Source: JTS-RE37 sp041743975 (GTDB taxonomy: Bacteria; Bacteroidota; Bacteroidia; Flavobacteriales; Flavobacteriaceae). From it: a stretch of 5,853 nt of DNA. The position numbers and the translations under genes are program-made. The stretch covers positions 1 to 5,853 of the forward strand of contig JBGTLT010000021.1 in the NCBI GenBank assembly GCA_041743975.1, given 5' to 3'. Below, piece by piece: positions 1 to 5,853 of this stretch; within the stretch, counting starts at the first letter, position 1; the number at the start of each line of letters is the position of its first letter. The notes under the pieces were generated by a model, which searched no databases, was not told where the DNA came from, and saw only the letters and a list, made by a program, of their open reading frames with translations.

Positions 1-1
1 T

Positions 2-2566
2 ATATGGATAAGTCCTACGGAATATGTTACTAGTGATCCTTCACTGAAGATTAATTATAAAGGACCAATGGCGATAGTTGGAAGCCAAGCGATCGGTCTT
101 AAATGGATCTTATTGGGTTTGCGTTTACCACCAAACGTCAGGATAGAAAAGATCACCATTTGTTACCAGATCATATCGCAAAACCAGAACCAGCTTCTGA
201 AAAATTTCATTTCTAAGATGCAGCTTATTGAGACGGGTGCTCCTGACCAAGTACAGATAATTCACGAGATAAACACCGACCTGAATAGCACAAGCCCGGT
301 ATGCTTCCCTATTGAAGTGGGAGGGATGGTTCCTACGCCCGGCAGGGCTATGAGCTTAGCACTACAATTAAATTTCCAACAAATCGTCGGTACTATCAGG
401 CTTGGAGCCGTAGGTGTTGAGTACATTGACTTGTGTGCGAACCACCGCCTCTTGAGCGATTTTGGGCCTTACGCTACAATTCCGGATGCTGAGCAAACCT
501 TTCAGAAAGCCCTTGACACCCTGATGGCTGAGGATGGCGGCGTACTCTGCATTCCGCGTGACGCACCGAAGGGCTTCTATCCGCGCCATACGGAACAACA
601 ATCCCGAGATAATAAACCGGCAGTCACCGTTTTCGACTATCGGCTTGGATTTGAACAGGTCTATGTTCCGTCAATGGGTACCCTGAATTCGGAGGGCACG
701 GCTTGGGGATCCTGCCTGATCGAACGCGACCTGGTGGAAAATATCGGCTGGCAGGGCCTCCATTCGACGGAGTATATCCAGTCCCGTTATCTTGGCGGCG
801 CTTCCTCCTATCTCCAGCCGCTGCACAAAATGATTCTGGCCGGATCGAACCGCAAAATCTATGTTGGCTCCCACCGCGGTCTTTTCATCGGACAGACCCT
901 AAACATTGCCGGGGTGGCGGGATTTGGAGAGCCTAGCGAGCCGGTTACGGTGAAGGAACTTGGTCTGGATGATAACGGGCCTTATTTCGTGGCAGACTTG
1001 CTACTCGACCATCCGGCAATGGCTTATGTCTACAACAAGAACGTGGTCAATGGGCTCACTATCGAGGATACATCGAACTGCGACAACCAGTCAGAGTCCC
1101 TGATTGTGCATCGAAAAACTTATGGGAACGGAGATACATTCGGTATCTCGGCACACCTTACCTACCAGGGAGACATTATGTCGGCTGGCGGCGACGAGGG
1201 TGGAGTTGGAATCAGTTCACAAATAATGCAGGACCTTGATTGCTTTTGGGGGGAGGTAGAATCTTGGAATCCTCAGACCCGGGAACTGATTTACAAGCCC
1301 GGAATATCGGCACCGCAAAAATTGGGTACCTCACGTCCTGTGATCAACATGAACCAGCAAAAATGGATTCAATCCGGAAAAGTTAGGGTAACGCGGCCTG
1401 GAAATGATGATAGTAAAATCATAGGCATACCCGGGGTCGGTTGGAATCAATCCATAGTAGGTCGTTTCATTGCTATGAATGACCCGTCAGAATACTATGG
1501 TGCAACCGATGGATCGAATCCTTTTGTTCACCGTTGGTGGCATATCACCGGCCTCGAAGATGCCGATAATGGATTGAAGCATCTCTTTGTGGAAAGAACT
1601 TGGTGGGATACAATTGGTAAGGCAGGTCCGTCACTCTTCAGGGATTCAAACTATTCAACAGAACAACCTGTTCATAATGTAGATCTGGATTACATTATTG
1701 CGCCCGGTGCATGGGTGAGCGATGTGCGGCGTGCAGTCACCGGTAATACGCCGGGCCATACCGGGCAGTCTACGCAAGAGGATGAGCGCACCCTGGTGCT
1801 AGCTCCCTTGCCACCAATGGATCCTTTTTTTGATTTCGAGGTAGACGACCCGATCACTAATCCGCCAGGAGCTGACCCCTGGCTTCCCACAGGGTTCCGG
1901 GCTCGTCAATTAAACTATTTCCCGGGATCAATGAAAGGAGCATCATTCCTGGGTGAGAACCTGGGCAAGGTGCAGATAGAGGCCGGATTGGTTGTTGCCG
2001 GTCCCGGAGTTGATTCAACCTTAGAAGAGGCGAAGGCCAATCAAAAAGACGGCTTGGTTCCTTTCGACTACGGTGTTTATATTTTAGCCGCCACCAGGAC
2101 CGGCATCTTATTTCGCGGGCCAGTACAAGACGTAGCCATCGATTTCTGGCAAACGCATGGCAACGAAAAGAAGATCCGTTGGATGCACCAGGGAGGGGGA
2201 GTCGGCCATTCTACCCTGCACGTTCTTCCCATCAATGGGAATTTCATCTTCACCGGCGGCGGTATTGTCATCGGCGGCGATATTGATTATCAAGACAACA
2301 GCTCTATCAAACTAAGGGGGCTTTCCGGGTCCGACAAGGCGGCAAATAATCTGAGGGGCTTCAACATACTTATCGATGCAGGATTAATAGATGCCCAGAT
2401 AACTTTTCCAACTCCGGAAGTTGATGCTAATTACGCCATCATGGTCGCGTGCAACTGGCATACGAACAAGGCGATCACTAATAAGGCAGAAGGTGGTTTC
2501 AAGGTAATATTTGATAAGGCTGCTCCTGCAGGTGGGGGAACGCTGGATTGGGTATTGGTGCGATAA
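2..2566 (+). CDS. Large surface or tail-fibre-like protein, probable beta-helix with C-terminal lectin-like module; 5'-partial
   Basis: The first ATG is at 68 (832 residues from there), but the same frame has no stop back to base 2. Those upstream codons read like protein, and no good ribosome-binding site precedes 68 (an AAAGGA lies only 3 bases away), so I treat the gene as truncated by the window edge. Numbering from the ATG at 68, residues 1-121 look like a beta-sandwich (LPPNVRIEKITICYQ, then LGAVGVEYI). Residues 131-163 (DFGPYATIPDAEQTFQKALD, then GGVLCIP) resemble the N-terminal cap of pectate-lyase-3-type beta-helices. Tryptophan pairs occur at 490-491 and 512-513, and a proline/aspartate-rich linker at about 580-610. 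The last 56 residues (ITFPTPEVDANYAIMV to GGGTLDWVLVR) resemble a short module at the C-termini of tail fibres and carbohydrate-binding surface proteins. No signal peptide is visible because the true N-terminus is missing. Inference: an extracellular or virion protein that binds or processes glycans. No catalytic residues could be assigned, and the middle (about 190-776) is unrecognised. The stop is TAA. Confidence 0.75.
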   Translation: MWISPTEYVTSDPSLKINYKGPMAIVGSQAIGLKWILLGLRLPPNVRIEKITICYQIISQNQNQLLKNFISKMQLIETGAPDQVQIIHEINTDLNSTSPVCFPIEVGGMVPTPGRAMSLALQLNFQQIVGTIRLGAVGVEYIDLCANHRLLSDFGPYATIPDAEQTFQKALDTLMAEDGGVLCIPRDAPKGFYPRHTEQQSRDNKPAVTVFDYRLGFEQVYVPSMGTLNSEGTAWGSCLIERDLVENIGWQGLHSTEYIQSRYLGGASSYLQPLHKMILAGSNRKIYVGSHRGLFIGQTLNIAGVAGFGEPSEPVTVKELGLDDNGPYFVADLLLDHPAMAYVYNKNVVNGLTIEDTSNCDNQSESLIVHRKTYGNGDTFGISAHLTYQGDIMSAGGDEGGVGISSQIMQDLDCFWGEVESWNPQTRELIYKPGISAPQKLGTSRPVINMNQQKWIQSGKVRVTRPGNDDSKIIGIPGVGWNQSIVGRFIAMNDPSEYYGATDGSNPFVHRWWHITGLEDADNGLKHLFVERTWWDTIGKAGPSLFRDSNYSTEQPVHNVDLDYIIAPGAWVSDVRRAVTGNTPGHTGQSTQEDERTLVLAPLPPMDPFFDFEVDDPITNPPGADPWLPTGFRARQLNYFPGSMKGASFLGENLGKVQIEAGLVVAGPGVDSTLEEAKANQKDGLVPFDYGVYILAATRTGILFRGPVQDVAIDFWQTHGNEKKIRWMHQGGGVGHSTLHVLPINGNFIFTGGGIVIGGDIDYQDNSSIKLRGLSGSDKAANNLRGFNILIDAGLIDAQITFPTPEVDANYAIMVACNWHTNKAITNKAEGGFKVIFDKAAPAGGGTLDWVLVR

Positions 2567-2818
2567 ATAATTTTTTTCGGTTATCCCAAATTGGCGCACA
2601 AGCTTATACTGTAGAAAAGAACTTGGAACAGGAATTTAAAAACCAAGCATTTCGATTATGCAGATAAAATTTAACTGTTTTGCTCCAACTCATGCAAATC
2701 GGAAGAATTGGAGGATAATTTTGATTAAGTATACTGCAACACCATCGTAATTCAACAAGAAGGAATTAATATTTGTTCTGGTGATCTGCATGAACATTAG
2801 ACTTAGCCTCCTCTTGCC

Positions 2819-2842
2819 TCGGTTGGTGTTGTCATCAACCGA
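2819..2842. repeat. Stem-loop 1 (10-bp stem, TTGT loop)
   Basis: Bases 2819-2828 pair with 2833-2842 around the loop TTGT (2829-2832). All pairs are Watson-Crick except one G-T (2826/2835). Its core, GGTGTTGTCATC at 2825-2836, is an inverted copy (11 of 12 bases) of the core of the next hairpin. A short CTTTTAC follows on the + strand, too weak a T-run for a confident terminator. Its position between convergent genes allows a role in transcript ends, or as a protein-binding site. Confidence 0.7.
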
Positions 2843-2855
2843 AACTTTTACAAGC

Positions 2856-2885
2856 GCCTTTGCAGGTGACAACACCTGCAAAGGC
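2856..2885. repeat. Stem-loop 2 (perfect 13-bp stem, ACAA loop)
   Basis: GCCTTTGCAGGTG (2856-2868) is exactly reverse-complementary to CACCTGCAAAGGC (2873-2885), with a 4-base ACAA loop (2869-2872). The loop is the reverse complement of the loop of stem-loop 1, and the cores are inverted copies with centres 40 bp apart. Neither strand has a T-run directly after the stem, which argues against a simple rho-independent terminator. Candidate roles, all inferred, are a recombinase or regulator binding site, part of the element's end, or an RNA 3'-end stabiliser. Confidence 0.8.
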
Positions 2886-3029
2886 AGGGGAAAACTTGAA
2901 TTTACTATCTGGTCAAAGTCGGGATATGTAATAGGCTTTTCCCTTCCTATTCTCAGTATAGGGTCCAGTGTTTCATGCAATGGATCCAGGAAGCAGATAA
3001 AATGGAGCGCGTCAAAAAGTGTGGGAGAT

Positions 3030-4112
3030 TCACGCTGCTTCCAGAATGGTATCAGGATCCTTCATTGGTCTAATTGCCCTAAAATCCGGATACATCTTTC
3101 GAAAAACATCTTCCCATTCGTTGTTCAATACTTTTGTGCGGACTTGAAGCAACAAATGCGCGCCTTTTCTGGTCCATTGCATGGACTGTTTTTTAGAAAA
3201 CCGTTTGGCAATTACATAATTGACTGTAGATTCTACAAAACCCGTCGAAATAACTTCGCCATAATGGTACCGCTCACCGTAATTGACAATAAAATTCTGG
3301 TTGTTTCTAATGTACTTGTAGAAATCAATTACATATATCTGGAACGATTTAATCTTTTCATATTTTTTATTTTGCGCTTTATCTTCCAAGTGATCAGTAA
3401 TGTAGTCATCAAGGTCTTCACATTTTTCTATGGCCCTTACAGCATTACCGTGCCATAAATTCCATTTAATACGGGTTAATAAATGCCACAAAGCTTTCCC
3501 TCTTTTTTCATCTACTTTGACCAAACCTAATGTACACTGGCTGAGAACTGTCAGTTTCATGGTAATATGAAACCAATCCAGAATATGGGTAGATTCCGCA
3601 TTAAGATAAGTTTGCGGATTACGTAAATTATCAGCACCATCAGAAAAGAATTCAAGCTGTTGATGGGGTTGCATCCCCTGTGATCTTAGATGGTCATAAA
3701 ATCTACGTTTGGATTTTAAATCATATGATCCGACAAAACCAAAGCATTTGGCAGGTCTTTCAGCTGGGAGGGACTTACCGCCGATTACTTCAAATATGTT
3801 TTTCTTATCTTTCCAGTCCCGGACATAACCCCCGTCAATCCCAACGACCATTGTTCTTTCCGGCCTCGGTAATTGCTGCCTGTGGTTAATACTGCCGCAA
3901 TCGTACATCCATTGCTCTTCTCCAAGTTCTTGCTCCTGGACTGAGGCCAAATCATATAGATGGTTCTGAATAGTTGTCGCGTTAATCGTTTCCGCGACTG
4001 GCAGCACTTCTTTCAATAAATTCGCGGTCTTCTCAAACGGGATTAAACAAGCCCATTTGGTTTCAAGAAACAACAGTTCGGGGGTAGTATGGTTTGGAAG
4101 CAATTCATTCAA
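3030..4112 (-). CDS. ISKra4-family transposase, remaining open frame with the DDE catalytic core
   Basis: This is the uninterrupted 360-codon part downstream of the amber. It opens only with a TTG (4110-4112), which I regard as an ordinary leucine codon of the full-length gene; the first internal ATG is at residue 69. Numbering from the TTG, family motifs are VGIDGGYVRDW (likely first Asp, D93), FGFVGSYD (about 124-131), EFFSDGADNL (D158), HILDWFHITM (D179), RIKWNLWHGN (about 214-223), NYGERYHYGE, GFVESTVN (catalytic Glu E294) and KKQSMQWTRKGAHLLLQVRT (307-326). These are hallmarks of ISKra4-type transposases, RNase H-fold enzymes that cut and rejoin element ends. The catalytic core looks intact. 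Without readthrough or internal initiation, however, the N-terminal region, presumably involved in DNA binding, would be missing, so activity is doubtful. It is the last gene of a three-gene - strand group. Confidence 0.85.
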   Translation of the reverse strand: MNELLPNHTTPELLFLETKWACLIPFEKTANLLKEVLPVAETINATTIQNHLYDLASVQEQELGEEQWMYDCGSINHRQQLPRPERTMVVGIDGGYVRDWKDKKNIFEVIGGKSLPAERPAKCFGFVGSYDLKSKRRFYDHLRSQGMQPHQQLEFFSDGADNLRNPQTYLNAESTHILDWFHITMKLTVLSQCTLGLVKVDEKRGKALWHLLTRIKWNLWHGNAVRAIEKCEDLDDYITDHLEDKAQNKKYEKIKSFQIYVIDFYKYIRNNQNFIVNYGERYHYGEVISTGFVESTVNYVIAKRFSKKQSMQWTRKGAHLLLQVRTKVLNNEWEDVFRKMYPDFRAIRPMKDPDTILEAA

Positions 4113-4430
4113 AGGGCTGAACGTTTTCTTGTCTTCGCCGTAATACCTTGGGCTTTCAAAGGTGATATCACCAAAAAGTGTCTTAAGTTTAACTGTATAG
4201 CTTCCTTTTTTACGAAGCCTTTGTAACCCCTTGCTTTTGATAAAAGCACCCAGTTGTTTTTCAACAATGGATTGCTACGGGTTTTTCAATATCTGTTTTG
4301 ATTCACAAAGGTTCATACCGATACTTTCAAAAGTATTAAATGACTTATCAAAAATGAAAACTTCGTCCGTGTAAACGGCATCATTTTCACCAGGTTCACA
4401 TACTAACTGGAGTTTGAATTTCATGATCAT
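3030..4430 (-). pseudogene. ISKra4-family transposase, full-length frame interrupted by one in-frame TAG
   Basis: From the ATG at 4424 (or one two codons earlier, at 4430) the frame runs to the TGA at 3030-3032, about 464 codons, the usual size for this family. A single TAG at 4275-4277 (+ strand CTA) falls at codon 50 counted from 4424. The sense codons on both sides continue the family pattern: before it come MKFKLQLVCEPGE and LCESKQILKNP, after it QSIVEKQLGAFI and LKTLFGDITFESPRYY. So this is a point nonsense change and not a frameshift or a gene boundary. A C-to-T change of a CAG glutamine codon would produce it, but that is a guess. The start lies about 10 bases after the recombinase stop, suggesting translational coupling. 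Alternatives are a sequencing error, amber suppression, or a code in which TAG is sense. Confidence 0.82.
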
Positions 4431-4439
4431 TAAAGGTTA

Positions 4440-5063
4440 TCAGGAAATGTAATTTTTGACTTTTCGTACCGTATTGATAGAGGTATCACAAATTTTAGCG
4501 GTTTTACGCGCACTGATACCAAAGCGTAGATTCCGTACCACCGAGGGATACTTTTTTAGAAAGGCCTCTTTATCTTCGGTCGAGCCATCAGGCCGTCCTA
4601 AATGTTTACCTTTTCGGCGCGCTTCATCCATTCCTGAAAGGATACGTTCCCGTAATGTCTCACGTTCTAACCGCGCAAATTCGGCCAGAAGTGTGAACAT
4701 AAATTGGGCAATAGGATTTCTCCTGCCATTTTTTAAAGTTTCAATTCCAAAGTTTTGTACATAAACACTTATTTGAAGTTTGGTCAATTCCTCTAATACA
4801 TTTAAAACTTCAACCGTCGAGCGCCCTAAACGCGACACTTCCTGAACCAGGACCTTATTGATTTCATTGTTACGCGCCATGGTCATTAACTCTCGCAAAC
4901 CATCACGCTCTCGGTTATACTTTGCCCCGCTCACCTTCTCAGCTATTTCCGCCACAATCCGTAGGCTCTGGGTTTGAGCTACCACTCGTAAGTCTTCTAT
5001 TTGCCGTTGATAGTCCTGTTCTCTTTTCGATACCCTGACGAAAATCACTCCCTTTTCCATCAT
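4440..5063 (-). CDS. Small serine recombinase (resolvase/invertase family)
   Basis: This 207-residue protein is the normal size for a Tn3-resolvase/Hin-type recombinase. These enzymes make staggered double-strand cuts with a 5'-phosphoserine link, rotate and religate. The nucleophile is Ser12 in FVRVSKREQDYQRQ, with Arg10 beside it. EVSRLGRS supplies the active-site arginines R78 and R81; the aspartate found before the first of these in gamma-delta resolvase is serine here, a common variant. The long E-helix is about 122-150 (FMFTLLAEFARLERETLRER), followed by GRPDG (156-160). A C-terminal helix-turn-helix lies at about 182-204 (GISARKTAKICDTSINTVRK). Two ATGs are adjacent, at 5063 and 5060; the first is used here and neither has a clear ribosome-binding site. 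The TGA stop is about 10 bases before the transposase start. Likely role: cointegrate resolution or a regulatory inversion for the element. No classical three-subsite res site fits in the 63-base upstream gap. Confidence 0.93.
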   Translation of the reverse strand: MMEKGVIFVRVSKREQDYQRQIEDLRVVAQTQSLRIVAEIAEKVSGAKYNRERDGLRELMTMARNNEINKVLVQEVSRLGRSTVEVLNVLEELTKLQISVYVQNFGIETLKNGRRNPIAQFMFTLLAEFARLERETLRERILSGMDEARRKGKHLGRPDGSTEDKEAFLKKYPSVVRNLRFGISARKTAKICDTSINTVRKVKNYIS

Positions 5064-5126
5064 ACCAAGTTACCAAACTATTATCAAAATAACCACTAGG
5101 TTTTCTTGATACAGAAAGCCGAACAC

Positions 5127-5825
5127 TTATTCATCAAAATATGCATCGTAACTGCCCAATGTTTTCCAGAAGATGCAGTCACCCTTTTTTTGATACAGTT
5201 TGGCTATAGCCTGGTTTACTTTTTTCTTGTCGAATACTTCACTACGGTGCTTGCCATACCACCAAGGTGCTTCATCCAGGGCTAAGTCCGGAATCTTTCC
5301 ATTTTCAATACTCTCCATTATGCTTGATAAAGTTTCCTGGAGCCAGCTGAATTGACCTATCAAAGCATCCTGATAAGCATAGAGTCCGCCAACATCTTCC
5401 GGAGGGCATGCCCTTTGTCCCGCTGTACAAACCGGATGTTGGTATCCTGGATTAGCGTTCTCAACTTTCTCGACACGGACTTCGTGTTTCCAGTAATCGC
5501 CAAAGTCATAAACATATGAAAATTTATCGCCGGCCTTTAAACCCAAATCTTGTATGTAAATCTCACAGGGATTATCCCGGTAATAGCCACCGCCGACATA
5601 AGAAATTCCATAATCAACCCCCCAGATATGAAAAACGTGAAGATGCTGGTTCTCCCAACCCATCATCATCTGTAACAAATGATGGAGCGCTGCAAGGTGT
5701 GTATGGCCATCAATGATAAAACGCCGGTAAATCATTGGCGAAATATTAAGAATATGTGCCTTCAAATGATATACGGCACTTCTTGGGTCACCGATAATTG
5801 GCTGGGCAACATTTTTTGTTTTCAT
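5127..5825 (-). CDS. pRiA4b ORF-3 / IS1096 TnpR-passenger family protein
   Basis: This 232-residue protein has the pattern of PF07929, named after plasmid pRiA4b ORF-3 and also annotated as IS1096 element passenger TnpR family. Motifs in order are MIYRRFIIDGHTHLAALHHL with MMMGWENQHLHVFHI (about 31-67), the aromatic/acidic signature YVYDFGDYWKHEV (104-116) and PVCTAGQRACPPEDVGG (131-147), whose two cysteines, C133 and C140, could bind metal. The C-terminus is charged, with W188, W189 and the ending GSYDAYFDE. No signal peptide or membrane segment is seen, so it is probably cytoplasmic. The ATG at 5825 is the only plausible start, because an in-frame TGA lies eight codons upstream (5847-5849). 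Family function is unknown; members often sit in transposons and plasmids, and despite the TnpR label it is not a resolvase by sequence. It lies 63 bases upstream of the recombinase on the same strand, consistent with an operon. The promoter is not in the window. Confidence 0.9.
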   Translation of the reverse strand: MKTKNVAQPIIGDPRSAVYHLKAHILNISPMIYRRFIIDGHTHLAALHHLLQMMMGWENQHLHVFHIWGVDYGISYVGGGYYRDNPCEIYIQDLGLKAGDKFSYVYDFGDYWKHEVRVEKVENANPGYQHPVCTAGQRACPPEDVGGLYAYQDALIGQFSWLQETLSSIMESIENGKIPDLALDEAPWWYGKHRSEVFDKKKVNQAIAKLYQKKGDCIFWKTLGSYDAYFDE

Positions 5826-5853
5826 GGCAAGACTTTCAAATCCTTCTCAAGGT

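Larger units (their letters stand above)
2567..3029. other. Convergent intergenic region without a convincing gene
   Basis: This A+T-rich stretch lies between the 3' end of the large + strand gene and the 3' end of the - strand transposase. It holds two adjacent stem-loops (2819-2885, listed separately), a weak 6-bp stem at 2930-2935/2946-2951, and an 11-base direct repeat GCAGATAAAAT at 2660-2670 and 2993-3003. A run of T follows the large gene's stop at about 2570, but no stem precedes it, so I cannot call a rho-independent terminator. The left end of the mobile element should lie in this interval. With the right end outside the window I cannot match inverted repeats to place it. Confidence 0.6.
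3030..5825 (-). mobile_element. ISKra4-type element carrying a serine recombinase and a passenger gene (minimum extent)
   Basis: Three - strand genes follow one another closely: passenger protein (5825-5127), serine recombinase (5063-4440) and transposase (4430-3030). Base composition is visibly lower in G+C than the large gene to the left. The coordinates given are only the span of the genes. The left terminus should lie in 2567-3029, and the right terminus lies beyond base 5825, probably outside the window. No matching terminal inverted repeats or target-site duplications could be identified. The transposase carries a nonsense codon, so this copy is probably not autonomous. That all three genes move together is inferred from spacing, strand and composition, not from defined ends. 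Confidence 0.65.

Noticed and set aside
2819..2885. Rho-independent terminator for the convergent genes
   Set aside because: The stems are strong, but neither strand has a proper T-run immediately after a stem, so I list them as structured repeats only.
2690..2980. A 96-codon - strand frame just downstream of the transposase
   Set aside because: It runs straight through both hairpins, has no recognisable domain and no ribosome-binding site, and its composition looks like intergenic DNA. It could be a small gene of the element, but nothing supports that here.
2781..3458. A 225-codon + strand frame
   Set aside because: More than half of it lies antisense to the well-supported transposase, and the translation is low in complexity and unlike a known protein. 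It is a shadow frame.
4456..4764. A 102-codon + strand frame opposite the recombinase
   Set aside because: It is antisense to a clear serine recombinase with all family motifs, and has no independent support.
5064..5126. res site for the serine recombinase
   Set aside because: The gap is only 63 bases and shows no set of inverted subsites. A classical three-subsite res is usually longer than 100 bp.
5826..5853. Right terminal inverted repeat of the element
   Set aside because: The reverse complement of this end does not match any stretch in 2567-3029, so the true end is probably outside the window.

Overview
The window looks like environmental bacterial DNA and falls into two parts with different base composition. 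Bases 2-2566 hold one large + strand gene that is fairly G+C-rich (the 60 bases from 541 are 35 G+C, hand counted). Bases 3030-5825 hold a block of - strand mobile-element genes that is clearly A+T-richer (the 60 bases from 3361 are 19 G+C). Good Shine-Dalgarno sequences are lacking in front of the genes. That and the protein flavour would suit Bacteroidota or a neighbouring Gram-negative phylum, but taxonomy from this window is low confidence.

Left part: a large protein with a sandwich-like N-terminal region, a stretch resembling the cap of a right-handed beta-helix, and a short C-terminal module of the kind found at the ends of tail fibres and surface carbohydrate-binding proteins. Its frame is open to the first bases of the window, so the real start probably lies outside.

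Middle part (2567-3029): a convergent intergenic region with no convincing gene. It carries two adjacent stem-loops whose cores are inverted copies of each other.

Right part: three co-directional - strand genes, read from right to left. They are a pRiA4b ORF-3 / IS1096-passenger-type protein, a small serine recombinase and an ISKra4-family DDE transposase. The spacing is tight (about 60 bases, then about 10), as in an operon. The likely reading is one ISKra4-type element carrying two accessory genes: the transposase would move the element, the recombinase may resolve cointegrates or invert DNA, and the third protein has no known function. The transposase frame contains one in-frame TAG near its N-terminus, so this copy is probably dead or recoded. 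The right end of the element is not in the window, and I could not identify the left terminal inverted repeat.

The most notable points are the amber-interrupted transposase, the three-gene make-up of the element, and the paired hairpins just downstream of the transposase.
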